NCBI GenBank assembly: GCA_019930625.1
Contig: CP082844.1
Location: 5,022,001 to 5,086,000, forward strand
Origin: Nocardia asteroides
GTDB lineage: Bacteria > Actinomycetota > Actinomycetes > Mycobacteriales > Mycobacteriaceae
Reading direction: 5' to 3'
Length of the DNA stretch: 64,000 bases
Within the stretch, counting starts at the first letter, position 1, and each line of letters opens with the position of its first letter. The notes below the pieces were generated by a model that saw only the letters and a list, made by a program, of their open reading frames with translations, made no database searches and had not been told where the DNA came from. Positions 1 through 8,520 of this stretch are shown here, in pieces. A program made the translations under genes and the position numbers.

Positions 1-404
1 TCGCCGACCTGATGGGCGTACCGGCGGCCGCGCTGGCCGACACCGTCCGTCGATACAACACCTTCGCCGCGGCCGGCGCGGATCCCGAATTCGGGAAAGC
101 GCCCCGGTGGGTGCGGCCTCTCACACCACCGCTTGCCGCGATCGACGTGCGGGCGGGGGTACGGCCACCGTCGGAGTCCGGTGATCGTCGCGGGACCGGC
201 GCGTCCGTGTTCACCCTCGGTGGTCTGCACACCTCGCTCGACGGCGCCGTGCTCGATCAAGACGGCACTCCGGTCCCCGGACTGTTCGCCGCGGGCCGTG
301 CCGCGAGCAACCTGCACGGCGAGGGCTACATCAGCGGCACGTCGCTCGGCGACGGCACCTTCTTCGGCCGTCGCGCCGGTGCGGCCGCAGCCCACACCAG
401 CTGA
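1..404 (+). CDS. FAD-dependent oxidoreductase, KstD/fumarate reductase superfamily (3' end only)
   Basis: The reading frame is open at the window edge, so only the C-terminal ~134 residues are present. The segment VPGLFAAGRAASNLHGEGY followed by SGTSLGDGTFFGRRAG is the C-terminal FAD-binding signature of the succinate dehydrogenase/fumarate reductase flavoprotein superfamily, which includes 3-ketosteroid delta-1- and delta-4-dehydrogenases. The next genes downstream are hsaA and hsaD, so a steroid ring dehydrogenase is the likely role. This is inference from context, because the substrate-binding domain lies outside the window. It is probably the upstream member of the same plus-strand operon; the gap to hsaA is 95 bp. 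Confidence 0.8.
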   Translation, partial: ADLMGVPAAALADTVRRYNTFAAAGADPEFGKAPRWVRPLTPPLAAIDVRAGVRPPSESGDRRGTGASVFTLGGLHTSLDGAVLDQDGTPVPGLFAAGRAASNLHGEGYISGTSLGDGTFFGRRAGAAAAHTS

Positions 405-499
405 CCCGGAGCTGGATTCCGGTGATCGGGATGGATCGGATCCGACGGCACCGCACCGGCCTAGCGTCGAGAGGCGCACTACGAGGAGGACTACCGGAT

Positions 500-1663
500 A
501 TGACCAACAAGGTGCTCGATCGGGTACGGGATCTGCTGCCCGCGATCCGAGAGCGAGCCGCCGAGACCGACCGGCAGCGCAGAGTGCCCGAGCAGAGCAT
601 TCGGCAGCTGACCGAGGCCGGGGTGTTCCGCATGCTGCAACCGTCCCGCTTCGGCGGCGACGAATCCTCACCCGTCGCGTTCTACGAAGTAGTCCGTGCC
701 ATCGCCACCGCATGCCCGTCCACCGCGTGGGTCTCGTCGGTGCTGGGCGCGCATCCGTGGCAACTGGCGCTGTTCCCCCTGCGGGCGCAGGAGGACGTGT
801 GGAGCGCCGATCCGGACACGCTTGTCTCGTCGTCGTACGCGCCGACCGGCAAGCTCACGCCCGTCGAGGGCGGATTCCGGATCAGCGGTCGCTGGAGCTT
901 CTCCTCCGGCTGCGATCACGCCCGCTGGGCATTCCTCGGCGCGGTCGTGCCGGACGGGGAAGGGGGAGCGGAGTACCTGACCGTTCTGGTGCCGCGCACC
1001 GACTACCGCATCGAGGACGTCTGGCACGTGTCGGGGTTGTCGGGCACCGGCAGCAACGACATCGTCATCGAGAGCGCGTTCGTCCCCGTCCACCGGACCT
1101 ACCGCGCCAGCGAGCAGGCGGCGCTGCGCGGACCCGGCCAGGAGGTCAATACCGCACCGCTGTACCGGATCTCGTTCGGCTCGGTGTTCTCCAACACCAT
1201 CACCGCACCCATCATCGGCGCCGCCCAGGGCGCTTACGAAGCGCACATCGAGCGTATGCGCGAGCGGGTGCGGATCTCCTACGGCGGGCAGAAAGCGGCC
1301 GAGGATCCGTTCGCCCACGTCCGGGTCGCTCGCGCCGCCTCCGAGATCGACGCGGCCGTCCTGCAGATGGAGCGCAATATCGGCGAACAGCTGCGCTATG
1401 CCGAGGCAGGTGAGGAGATTCCGTTCGAGTTGCGGGTACGCAGTCGCCGCGACCAGGTGCGCGGCACCGAACGTGCGCTCGAGGCGATCGACCTGCTGTT
1501 CGACAATTCCGGTGGTCACTCGATCCGCAAACCGAATCCGATGGAGCGGCACTGGCGCGACGCGCACGCCGGGAGCGTGCACGTCATCAACGACGTCGAG
1601 CGCGCGTTGGTGGTATACGGCCGCAACGCCTTCGGGCTGCCGGTGACGGACCGGATGATCTGA
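500..1663 (+). CDS. hsaA: HsaA-like flavin-dependent 3-HSA monooxygenase, oxygenase component
   Basis: 387 residues with an acyl-CoA-dehydrogenase-like fold. Characteristic segments include SSSYAPTGK, FSSGCDHARWAF, DVWHVSGLSGTGSN and, near the end, MERHWRDAHAGSVH, which match the oxygenase that hydroxylates 3-HSA at C4 in steroid degradation using reduced flavin. The ATG at 500 is chosen because GAGGAGGA lies about 9 bp upstream; an in-frame upstream ATG at 422 has no ribosome site. The flavin reductase partner is probably the hsaB-like gene at 7921. The stop codon overlaps the start of hsaD by one base, indicating translational coupling. Its exact steroid substrate could differ from that of the cholesterol enzyme. 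Confidence 0.9.
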   Translation: MTNKVLDRVRDLLPAIRERAAETDRQRRVPEQSIRQLTEAGVFRMLQPSRFGGDESSPVAFYEVVRAIATACPSTAWVSSVLGAHPWQLALFPLRAQEDVWSADPDTLVSSSYAPTGKLTPVEGGFRISGRWSFSSGCDHARWAFLGAVVPDGEGGAEYLTVLVPRTDYRIEDVWHVSGLSGTGSNDIVIESAFVPVHRTYRASEQAALRGPGQEVNTAPLYRISFGSVFSNTITAPIIGAAQGAYEAHIERMRERVRISYGGQKAAEDPFAHVRVARAASEIDAAVLQMERNIGEQLRYAEAGEEIPFELRVRSRRDQVRGTERALEAIDLLFDNSGGHSIRKPNPMERHWRDAHAGSVHVINDVERALVVYGRNAFGLPVTDRMI

Positions 1664-2517
1664 TGACGCTCACCGCCGAGAACACCACGCGCTGGAGCGT
1701 GACGGGTGGGCTGAGATCGCGCTACCACGAGGCGGGGTCGGGTGCGCCGCTTGTCCTGCTGCACGGCTCCGGGCCGGGGGTCTCGGGCTGGGCGAACTTC
1801 GGCGCGAATCTGCCGGTGCTGGCCGAGCGCTTCCGCTGCTTGATCGTGGATCAGCCGGGCTTCGGCGCCAGTGGTCGCCCGGAAGTGTACGAACGCAACT
1901 ATCTGCGCGTCTCCGCCGACGCGGTGCTCGGACTCCTCGACGACCTCCATTTGGAACGCGTACACCTGCTGGGCAATTCGATGGGCGGTGCGGTCGCCAC
2001 ATTGCTGGCGCTGGAACATCCCGACCGGGTCGAGCGGCTCGTGCTGATGGCGCCGGGAGGCGTCGGGGTGAATGTGCTCGGGCCGGAACCGTCCGACGGC
2101 ATCACGCGGTTGCTGGAGTTCATCGCCGACCCGACTCGGGAGCGCCTGCTGCCCTGGCTGCGCACGATGGTGTCGAACCCGGCGACCCTCACCCGGGAGC
2201 TGATCGACGCCCGGTCGGCCGCGGCCTCGGACCCGGCCGCCATCGCGGCGCTGCGTGATGCCTACGCGACCTTCGCCGATCCCGCTCTCGCCGAACCGGT
2301 CCCGCTGTGGGCGCGGCTGCGCGGCCTGCGCGCGGAAACCCAGATCCTGTGGGGTCGCGACGACCGGGTGACGCCGGTCGAGGCGTCGTTGCTGCCGTCA
2401 CGCCAGATCCCGAATGCCGACCTGCGCGTTTTCGCCAGCTGTGGGCACTGGGTGCAGATCGAGCGCAAATCGGCGTTCGAACATGCCGTCATCGATTTCC
2501 TCACCGCCGGTCTTTGA
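1663..2517 (+). CDS. hsaD: HsaD-like meta-cleavage product hydrolase
   Basis: 284-residue alpha/beta hydrolase of the C-C bond hydrolase family (BphD/HsaD), which splits the ring-cleaved steroid intermediate (4,9-DSHA) made by HsaC. The oxyanion segment LLHGSGPGVSGWANF, nucleophile elbow GNSMGGA (Ser106), acid in WGRDDRV (about Asp234) and GHWVQIE (His262) give a full catalytic triad. The length equals that of known HsaD enzymes. The start overlaps the hsaA stop. A homologue acting on a non-steroid aromatic is possible, but the surrounding kshA, kshB, hsaB and hsaC make a steroid role much more likely. Confidence 0.88.
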   Translation: MTLTAENTTRWSVTGGLRSRYHEAGSGAPLVLLHGSGPGVSGWANFGANLPVLAERFRCLIVDQPGFGASGRPEVYERNYLRVSADAVLGLLDDLHLERVHLLGNSMGGAVATLLALEHPDRVERLVLMAPGGVGVNVLGPEPSDGITRLLEFIADPTRERLLPWLRTMVSNPATLTRELIDARSAAASDPAAIAALRDAYATFADPALAEPVPLWARLRGLRAETQILWGRDDRVTPVEASLLPSRQIPNADLRVFASCGHWVQIERKSAFEHAVIDFLTAGL

Positions 2518-2540
2518 TCGCCGCCAACGGCCCGCGTCGA

Positions 2541-4823
2541 TCACACGCCGTGATCGCGAACCCACCCCGCGATCTGAGTGCGGGAGGTGAAGCCCAGCTT
2601 GGTGAGGATGTGCTCGACGTGGGTCTCGGCCGTGCGAACCGAAATCACCAGCTCGGCGGCGATGCGCTTGTTGCTGTGGCCGGCTGCCACCAGCCTGGCG
2701 ACGTCCTTCTCCCGGCGAGTGAGGACATCCGCCGCCTCGGACGCGGCCGAAGCGGGGCGCGGCGACGGCGCCGCGGCGGGCGCGCGGCCCAGCGCGTAGT
2801 CGATCGCCTCGCCCAGCGACAGCGCGGCGCCGCTGTCGAACACCTCCTGGAACACGCGCTCGCCCAGGGCTTCCCGGGTCCGGCCGCGCATCTTGTCGCC
2901 CAGTACGCCGGTGATGGCGTGTGCCAGCCGTACCGTGCTGCGCGCGAGGATCTCCGCGGCGCCCAGCAGGCGTGCGGCTCGTTCGAAATCGGCGCGCGCG
3001 ACGGCCGTCCAGGCCAGCCCCTCGAATGCGGAGGCCAGCCACACGCATCGGTCGAACTGGCTGAACATCTCGATGGACCGGGCGAGATGCCCGGTCGCGG
3101 CATCCTGATCGCCGCGCCGCCAGTGGTCCAAGCCCATCGACCACTGCGCCAGGCCGCCGAGCAGATGCGGTCCCCGTTCGGTGGCGACCTCGAGCAGCCG
3201 CTCGGCGAATACGGTGGAGCGCGCGTCGGCGAGCACCAGCGCGCACACGAAAGCGAAAGCGAGGCTGTCCATCTCGATCGCGTGATGGCCGCATTCCGCC
3301 GCGAGATGCGCTGCCGTCTCCGCCGATTCGAGGGCACGGGCGGTGTCGCCGTCGTTGAAGGTCAGCAGCGCCGAATCGAGCACGGCCTCGGCGAGGATGT
3401 CGGGGGCGTCGAGTTTCCGTGCCAGGGCGACGCATTCGTCCACCAACTGGTGAGCGGACCCGCGATCGGACAGCAGCGCCGCGAGCGAAGCCGCCGCGGA
3501 GAGCGCGCGTGCACGCGGCCGCGTCGGTTCGCCGGACTCGGCCAGCGCGTCGGTCAGCCAGCGATAGCCCTCGGTGAGGAAGCGGTTGTGTTCCCAGAAC
3601 GGCCGCAGCACCGCGGCCATCTCGAGCGCAGACTCCGGTGTGCCCGCGAGATCGAACTGCAGAGCCGCGCGTAGATTCGCGTGCTCGCGATTCAGTTCGC
3701 GGAACCAGGCCACATCGTCGGAACTCCAATACGCGGTCCGGCCGCGCAGCGCCAGCCGCCGGTAGTGGTCGCGGTGGCGTGACCGTACCGCGGGCTCCTC
3801 ACCCCGTTCGGCCAGCCGGTCGTGGGCGAACTGCCGGATCGGCTCCAGCATCGCGTATCGGCCGATGTCGCCGTCGTAGCGCAGGCTCAGCACCGATTTG
3901 TCGACCAAGCCCCGCAGCGCGTCGAAGAGCGTCCGCGGGCCGGGCTCCTCCACCACGCACACGGCTTCGGCGGCGTCGATGTCGAAGCCGCCGGAGAATA
4001 TCGACAGCTGTTCCCACAGTCGCTGCTCGGCCGGGGTGCACAGATCGTAGCTCCAGCGGATCGCGCCTTCGATGGTCTGCTGCCGTTCCGGCGCGAGACG
4101 CGGTCCCGCGCTGAGCAGGCCCATGGTGTCGTCGAGCCGGGCGAGAACTTGTTCGGGCGTGAACATGCGAAACCGCAACGCGGCCAATTCCAGCGCGAGC
4201 GGAACACCGTCGAGCCTGCGGCAGATCGCGGCCAGTGCGCCGCGGTTCGCGGGCGTGGCGGCGAAGCGCGGATCGGCGGCACCCGCTCGCTCGGCGAGCA
4301 GCCGCATCGCATCGCTGTCCGCGGTCTCGTCCTCCGGTAGCGGCAGGGGCGCGAGGGGCATGACCTGTTCCCCCTGCACGCCCAACACCTCCCGGCTGGT
4401 CGCCAGCACCCGCACGTCGGCGGTGGTGGCCACGAGCCTGCCTGCCAGTTCCGCGCAGGCCTCGATCAGGTGCTCGCAGTTGTCCAGGATCAACAGCAAT
4501 CGTTTGTCGGCGAGGAACCCGGTCAGCCGCGGCAGCGGCGCCGCCGTGTCGTCCCGCAGCGCCAGCGCCTCCGCGACCGTCACCGTCACCAGATCGGGGT
4601 CGTGCACGTCGGCCAGTTCGACCAGCCAGACCCCGTCGGGGAACGCGCGCGCGACCGCGGCGCCGACTTGGCGGGACAGCCGTGTCTTGCCGACGCCCCC
4701 CGGCCCGAGCAGCGTCAGCAGCCGTGTCGTGGGCAGCAGTCTCTTCGCGGCGGCGAGTTCTTCCCGGCGCCCGACGAAACTGGTGACCTCGGCAGGGAGA
4801 TTGCCGATCGGACGCCGCGCCAT
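2541..4823 (-). CDS. LuxR-family transcriptional regulator with AAA/NB-ARC-type ATPase domain
   Basis: About 760 residues. The N-terminus has the segment TSFVGRREEL, a Walker A loop GPGGVGKT (residues ~40-47) and a Walker B-like LLILDNCEHL. A long helical TPR-like middle follows, and the last ~60 residues form a LuxR-type helix-turn-helix (LTRREKDVARLVAAGHSNK). This is the actinobacterial ATPase-LuxR architecture, in which nucleotide binding gates DNA binding. The ATG at 4823 starts next to the conserved N-terminus; an in-frame ATG at 4880 adds 19 residues and also lacks a clear ribosome site. A TTGACA-containing GGGTTGACACCC lies directly before 4823. It is convergent with hsaD, with a 23 bp gap, so it may control the steroid genes; the target is unknown. 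Confidence 0.85.
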   Translation of the reverse strand: MARRPIGNLPAEVTSFVGRREELAAAKRLLPTTRLLTLLGPGGVGKTRLSRQVGAAVARAFPDGVWLVELADVHDPDLVTVTVAEALALRDDTAAPLPRLTGFLADKRLLLILDNCEHLIEACAELAGRLVATTADVRVLATSREVLGVQGEQVMPLAPLPLPEDETADSDAMRLLAERAGAADPRFAATPANRGALAAICRRLDGVPLALELAALRFRMFTPEQVLARLDDTMGLLSAGPRLAPERQQTIEGAIRWSYDLCTPAEQRLWEQLSIFSGGFDIDAAEAVCVVEEPGPRTLFDALRGLVDKSVLSLRYDGDIGRYAMLEPIRQFAHDRLAERGEEPAVRSRHRDHYRRLALRGRTAYWSSDDVAWFRELNREHANLRAALQFDLAGTPESALEMAAVLRPFWEHNRFLTEGYRWLTDALAESGEPTRPRARALSAAASLAALLSDRGSAHQLVDECVALARKLDAPDILAEAVLDSALLTFNDGDTARALESAETAAHLAAECGHHAIEMDSLAFAFVCALVLADARSTVFAERLLEVATERGPHLLGGLAQWSMGLDHWRRGDQDAATGHLARSIEMFSQFDRCVWLASAFEGLAWTAVARADFERAARLLGAAEILARSTVRLAHAITGVLGDKMRGRTREALGERVFQEVFDSGAALSLGEAIDYALGRAPAAAPSPRPASAASEAADVLTRREKDVARLVAAGHSNKRIAAELVISVRTAETHVEHILTKLGFTSRTQIAGWVRDHGV

Positions 4824-4962
4824 GGGTGTCAACCCTAGGTATCCCGTCTCGCGTGCACGAGCGTTCTGGGCAAATTCCACTGTGCCGGGCGTGCTCGGCG
4901 CTCGCGCCGATGTGCGGAGACGGGCAGAGCCGCCGGCGTGGGAGGGACCGGATCGCCGCCGT

Positions 4963-6192
4963 TCACCGGACGGCGACAGCGGCGTCGACCTCGGTCAACT
5001 GATGGCGCATACGGTCACGTTTGGCGCGAAGATAACGCACATTGTGCTCGGTCGCCCTGATCTGCAGTGGAATGCGCCGTTCGACGACGATGCCGTACGT
5101 GGTCAAGTCGGCCTGTTTGGCGGGATTGTTGCTGAGCAATCGGACCGACCGCACGCCCAGGTCGGCCAGCATCCGCGCCGCGGCGCCGTAGCGGCGGGCG
5201 TCGACGGGCAGCCCGAGCCGCAGGTTCGCCTCGACCGTGTCGGCGCCCTCGTCCTGCAGCTCGTAGGCGCGCAGCTTGTTCAGCAGTCCGACGCCGCGTC
5301 CCTCCTGTCCGCGCAGGTACACCACGACGCCGCGGCCCTCCTCGGCGACGGCTCGCAGCGCGTCGTCCAACTGCTCACCGCAGTCGCAGCGCAGCGATCC
5401 GAACGCGTCACCGGTGAGACATTCGGAGTGCACGCGCGTGAGCACGTCGTGTTCGCCGGGCTCGCCGAACACCAGCGCGAGATGTTCGGCGCCGTCGGCT
5501 GTGTCCCGGTAACCGATCACCCGGAACTCGCCGAAACGGGTGGGCAGCCGGGTTTCGACGACCCGGACAACGCCCGACTCGAGCCGGTGGCGGCAGGCGA
5601 TCAGGTCGGCGATCGAGATGATCGGGATTCCGTGCACCCGGGCCATGGTCGACAGTTCGGGAAGCCGCGCCATCGACCCGTCGTCGCCTACCACCTCCGC
5701 GATGACGGCGGCGGGGCGCAGACCCGCCATTCGTACCAGGTCGACGGCGGCCTCGGTATGCCCCTGTCGGCCCAGCACGCCGAGCGGGTGGGCCCGCAAC
5801 GGGAACACGTGCCCGGGGCGGGTGAGATCCCGGGGTGTGGTGGCGGGATCGGCGAGCAGGCGCATCGTGTGCGCGCGGTCGGCGGCCGAAACGCCGGTGC
5901 CGACACCCGCCGCGGCGTCCACCGAGACCGTGTACGCGGTGCCCTTCGGGTCCTGGTTGACCGCCGTCATCGGCGGCAGTTCGAGCCGGTCCAGGTCGTC
6001 TCCTGTCATGGGCACGCACAACACGCCGCTGGTGTGCCGTACCAGGAACCCGATGTTCGCCGCGGTCGCCTTCTCCGCGGCGAGCACCAAATCCCCTTCG
6101 TTCTCGCGGTCCTCGTCGTCCACGACGAGCGCCATGCCTCCGCTCGCGATCGCCGCTACCGCGGCAGGCACCGAGTCCAGTTCACCGGTCAT
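4963..6192 (-). CDS. ribBA: Bifunctional 3,4-dihydroxy-2-butanone-4-phosphate synthase / GTP cyclohydrolase II
   Basis: 409 residues. The N-terminal DHBP synthase half carries [11 protein letters not shown] (about residues 25-35) and RPGHVFPL. The C-terminal GTP cyclohydrolase II half carries [19 protein letters not shown] with the three zinc cysteines, and [11 protein letters not shown]. It makes both precursors of riboflavin, hence FMN and FAD. The ATG at 6192 has a strong GGAGGTGG seven bases upstream. It lies directly downstream of padR (61 bp gap), with a copy of the shared 18-bp site abutting its ribosome site. The usual housekeeping rib operon genes are not adjacent, so this is probably an extra copy devoted to flavin supply for HsaAB and related enzymes (inference). 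Confidence 0.95.
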   Translation of the reverse strand: MTGELDSVPAAVAAIASGGMALVVDDEDRENEGDLVLAAEKATAANIGFLVRHTSGVLCVPMTGDDLDRLELPPMTAVNQDPKGTAYTVSVDAAAGVGTGVSAADRAHTMRLLADPATTPRDLTRPGHVFPLRAHPLGVLGRQGHTEAAVDLVRMAGLRPAAVIAEVVGDDGSMARLPELSTMARVHGIPIISIADLIACRHRLESGVVRVVETRLPTRFGEFRVIGYRDTADGAEHLALVFGEPGEHDVLTRVHSECLTGDAFGSLRCDCGEQLDDALRAVAEEGRGVVVYLRGQEGRGVGLLNKLRAYELQDEGADTVEANLRLGLPVDARRYGAAARMLADLGVRSVRLLSNNPAKQADLTTYGIVVERRIPLQIRATEHNVRYLRAKRDRMRHQLTEVDAAVAVR

Positions 6193-6205
6193 CGTCCGCC
6201 ACCTC

Positions 6206-6226
6206 CATATGCCTGATCGAAATATG
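6206..6226. promoter_or_regulatory. Putative PadR-type operator, site 1 (before ribBA)
   Basis: Contains ATATGCCTGATCGAAATA (6207-6224), identical over 18 bp to the site before hsaB. ATAT half-sites flank a GATC centre, giving partial dyad symmetry. It touches the ribBA Shine-Dalgarno, so a bound protein would block initiation or early elongation. Confidence 0.65.
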
Positions 6227-6253
6227 CCGGGGCGACAACAACCAGTCGGCGTC

Positions 6254-6829
6254 TCACTCAGTGAGGCGATCGATGTCCGCGAGCAGCTCCTCGGCGAAAT
6301 CGCGCTCGGCCTCGTAGTGCCGCACGCACCAGCGCAGCACCAGTTGCGGGTAGACCCAGTCCGGGTTCGCCTCCGCGCCGTGGGCGTCGGCCTCGGCGCG
6401 CTGCCGCATCTTCTCGGCGTAGGCCGCATGCTCGGTCAGGATCTCGCGCATGCGGTGGGGCTCGGCGAGGTTGCCCAGCCACGCCCGCAGCATCACGCTG
6501 TGCTTGAGCACCGGCGCCTCGACGGGCGCGTGATTGACCCAGTTCGTCGCGGCCTTACGGCCTTCCGACGTGATGGAGTACATCCGCTTGCCGCGCACAC
6601 TGTCCTCCTGCACGACCGTGCGGGAGGTGGCGTAGCCGTGTTTCTCCAGGCGTTTGAGCTCGGCGTAGATCTGGCTGAACGACGGGCTCCAGTAGAAGAA
6701 CTGCAGGCTCCAGTCGGCCCACTTCTTCAGGTCGTAGCCGGAGAGTTCGTCGGCGTGCGAGAGCATTCCGAGCACGGCCCACGCGGTGGTCGGCAGGTCG
6801 GGCACCGCGGGTGTGACGCCATCGGTCAT
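6254..6829 (-). CDS. PadR-family transcriptional regulator
   Basis: 191 residues. The N-terminal winged helix ([20 protein letters not shown]) is typical of PadR, with the wing at [12 protein letters not shown] and [17 protein letters not shown]-terminal helical dimerisation domain (Vir_act_alpha_C type) follows. ATG 6829 is preferred; the upstream ATG at 6853 would lie inside the operator-like site at 6851-6870. PadR proteins usually repress phenolic-acid or stress genes and release DNA on ligand binding. Because similar sites lie before this gene, ribBA, hsaB and kshA, autoregulation plus control of the steroid genes is the simplest reading. It may be cotranscribed with iclR upstream and ribBA downstream. 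Confidence 0.9.
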   Translation of the reverse strand: MTDGVTPAVPDLPTTAWAVLGMLSHADELSGYDLKKWADWSLQFFYWSPSFSQIYAELKRLEKHGYATSRTVVQEDSVRGKRMYSITSEGRKAATNWVNHAPVEAPVLKHSVMLRAWLGNLAEPHRMREILTEHAAYAEKMRQRAEADAHGAEANPDWVYPQLVLRWCVRHYEAERDFAEELLADIDRLTE

Positions 6830-6850
6830 CGTCGGAATGTACCGCCCAGG

Positions 6851-6870
6851 CATATCCGGATTCGAACTAT
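6851..6870. promoter_or_regulatory. Putative PadR-type operator, site 2 (before padR)
   Basis: CATATCCGGATTCGAACTAT matches site 1 at 14 of 20 positions, keeping the outer CATAT/TAT and the CGAA core. It lies 22 bp upstream of the padR start and overlaps the last codons of iclR. Confidence 0.5.
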
Positions 6871-7697
6871 CGCCAGCGCGCCCGGCGCGGGAACAGCGTC
6901 CGGCCGGCCTCGTGGGAGATTTCGAGCAGGACCCGCGCCAGTTTGTCGAAACTCATCGCCTCGGCCCGCCCGGACAGCGACAGCGCCGCGGGGGCGGTGC
7001 CTCGACCGCGCAACGGCGCTGCGACGCAGGCGATTCCGTCCATGGATTCCTCGCGGTCCAGCGCGATGCCTCGGCGCGACCGGATCTGGGCCAGGGTGCG
7101 ATGCAGGGTGTCCGGCTCGGTGATGGTCTTGGGCGTCAACCGCGGCAGCCGGGAGTGGAACGCGGCTTCGGCGATACTCGGCTCCAGGGCCGCCAGCATC
7201 GCCTTTCCGAGCGCGGTGCAGTGCGCGGGCATGCGGCCGCCGAGGCGGGTCGGCAGCATCGCGGCCAAGCGGCCACCGGCCTTGTCCAGGTACACGACCT
7301 CGCGTCCATCGAGTACCGCGAGATGTCCGACCATGCCGGTGCGCTGACACAACTCGTGCAGCAGTGGACTGACGGCGTCGCGGATCTCGTTGTGGTCGGC
7401 GGTGAGCCCGCCCAGTTCCAAGGTGCGCATGCCGAGCCGGTACCCGCCGGAGGTGTGGGCCAGCCAGCGCAGCCGGATCATCTGGTCGAGGATCCGATGC
7501 ACTGTCGAACGCGGCAGGCCGGTGCGTTCCACCAGGCCGAGCAGTGTCAGCGAAGGGGTGGCGGCGTCGAACGCGTCGAGGATCAGGGTCATCCGTTCGA
7601 TCATCGACACGGGCACCTCGGCGGAGCCTGCTTCGGTCGCCTTGGGGCGAGCGCGGTGGGCGCGCGGCTGCCCTTCGGGTAGCAGCGTGACGGTCAT
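6867..7697 (-). CDS. IclR-family transcriptional regulator
   Basis: 276 residues. The N-terminal winged HTH (ATPSLTLLGLVERTGLPRSTVHRILDQMIRL) is followed by the C-terminal IclR effector domain (LHELCQRTGMVGHLAVLDGREVVYL, PAHCTALGKAMLA, GIALDREESMDGIACVAAPL). The ATG at 7697 has GGAGG at good spacing. IclR regulators commonly control aromatic and steroid catabolic genes in response to a pathway intermediate. It is divergent from hsaB across a 223 bp intergenic region, the expected position for a direct regulator of the hsaB-kshA-kshB-hsaC run. Whether it activates or represses cannot be seen. Confidence 0.92.
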   Translation of the reverse strand: MTVTLLPEGQPRAHRARPKATEAGSAEVPVSMIERMTLILDAFDAATPSLTLLGLVERTGLPRSTVHRILDQMIRLRWLAHTSGGYRLGMRTLELGGLTADHNEIRDAVSPLLHELCQRTGMVGHLAVLDGREVVYLDKAGGRLAAMLPTRLGGRMPAHCTALGKAMLAALEPSIAEAAFHSRLPRLTPKTITEPDTLHRTLAQIRSRRGIALDREESMDGIACVAAPLRGRGTAPAALSLSGRAEAMSFDKLARVLLEISHEAGRTLFPRRARWR

Positions 7698-7892
7698 CGG
7701 AACCTCCGTCGGTCACATTCGTCTGCGTGGACCGAGCAACAGCTGCTCGATCGCTTGTGTCTCCCATCACACTGACGGGTGCGCGACCGGGCCGAATCGG
7801 GAGAACTACGTAGCTTCTACGGGTCTGGATCTCGGTGACCGGACTCCGATCTTGACGCTCCTCGGGCGGCGCCTGCTGTCATAGCTGTCAGG

Positions 7893-7912
7893 TATATGCC
7901 TGATCGAAATAG
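7893..7912. promoter_or_regulatory. Putative PadR-type operator, site 3 (before hsaB)
   Basis: Contains the same 18-mer ATATGCCTGATCGAAATA (7894-7911) as site 1 and runs directly into the AGGAGG of hsaB. TATATG at its left end could serve as a -10 element. Confidence 0.65.
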
Positions 7913-7920
7913 GAGGCCAG

Positions 7921-8427
7921 ATGGAACCGCTGCTGGAGACGGACGGATCCCCGCTGGACGTGCGCGACTTCAAAACCGTGCTGGGGCGTTTCTGCACAGG
8001 CGTCACCGTGATCACCGCGCGAGCGCAGGACGGGCCGGTCGGATTCACCTGCCAGTCGTTCTCGGCGCTCTCGCTGGAGCCGCCCGCCGTCTGCTTCTGC
8101 CCGGCGCGCACGTCCACGTCCTGGCCGCGCCTGCGCCAGGTGGGCCGGTTCTGCGTCAACATCCTCGCCCACGACCAGCAGGAGATCTGCGGGCAACTGG
8201 CGCGCAGCGGCACCGACAAGTTCGCGGGAGTCGACTGGGAGCACTCGCCGAACGGCTCGCCGCGGCTGGCCGGGACGATGGCGTGGGTCGATTGCGAACT
8301 CGAGCGGGAAGTCGACGGGGGGGACCACACCATCGTGATCGCGCGCGTCACCGCACTGTCGGAGCATCGCGAGGCCCCGCCGCTGCTGTTCTACCGCTCC
8401 GCGTTCGGTCGGCTCGATGTGGCCTGA
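7921..8427 (+). CDS. hsaB: HsaB-like flavin reductase
   Basis: 168-residue flavin reductase-like domain protein of the FMN-binding split-barrel fold. GRFCTGVTVITA, GFTCQSFSALSLEPPAVCFCPA and GRFCVNILAHDQQEICGQLA are typical of the small NADH:flavin oxidoreductase subunits of two-component monooxygenases such as HsaB. It would give reduced FMN or FAD to HsaA. The ATG at 7921 has AGGAGG five bases upstream. It starts the plus-strand run hsaB-kshA-orf74-kshB-hsaC, but is separated from hsaA by ~6.3 kb of opposite-strand genes, an unusual split of the two components. Confidence 0.88.
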   Translation: MEPLLETDGSPLDVRDFKTVLGRFCTGVTVITARAQDGPVGFTCQSFSALSLEPPAVCFCPARTSTSWPRLRQVGRFCVNILAHDQQEICGQLARSGTDKFAGVDWEHSPNGSPRLAGTMAWVDCELEREVDGGDHTIVIARVTALSEHREAPPLLFYRSAFGRLDVA

Positions 8428-8465
8428 ACGCCTCCCGGCCAGTGGGACTCCACATTTCCGCACTC

Positions 8466-8484
8466 GCATGCCGAACCGAAATAT
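8466..8484. promoter_or_regulatory. Putative PadR-type operator, site 4 (before kshA)
   Basis: GCATGCCGAACCGAAATAT matches site 1 at 14 of 19 positions, with the CGAAATAT half fully kept. It lies ~37 bp upstream of kshA. Confidence 0.5.
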
Positions 8485-8520
8485 CGAGGTGACAAACGTG
8501 CGCGAATTGTGGAGGAACCG

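Noticed and set aside
4072..6216. 714-residue plus-strand open frame
   Set aside because: Antisense to the LuxR ATPase and ribBA genes, both with clear domains.
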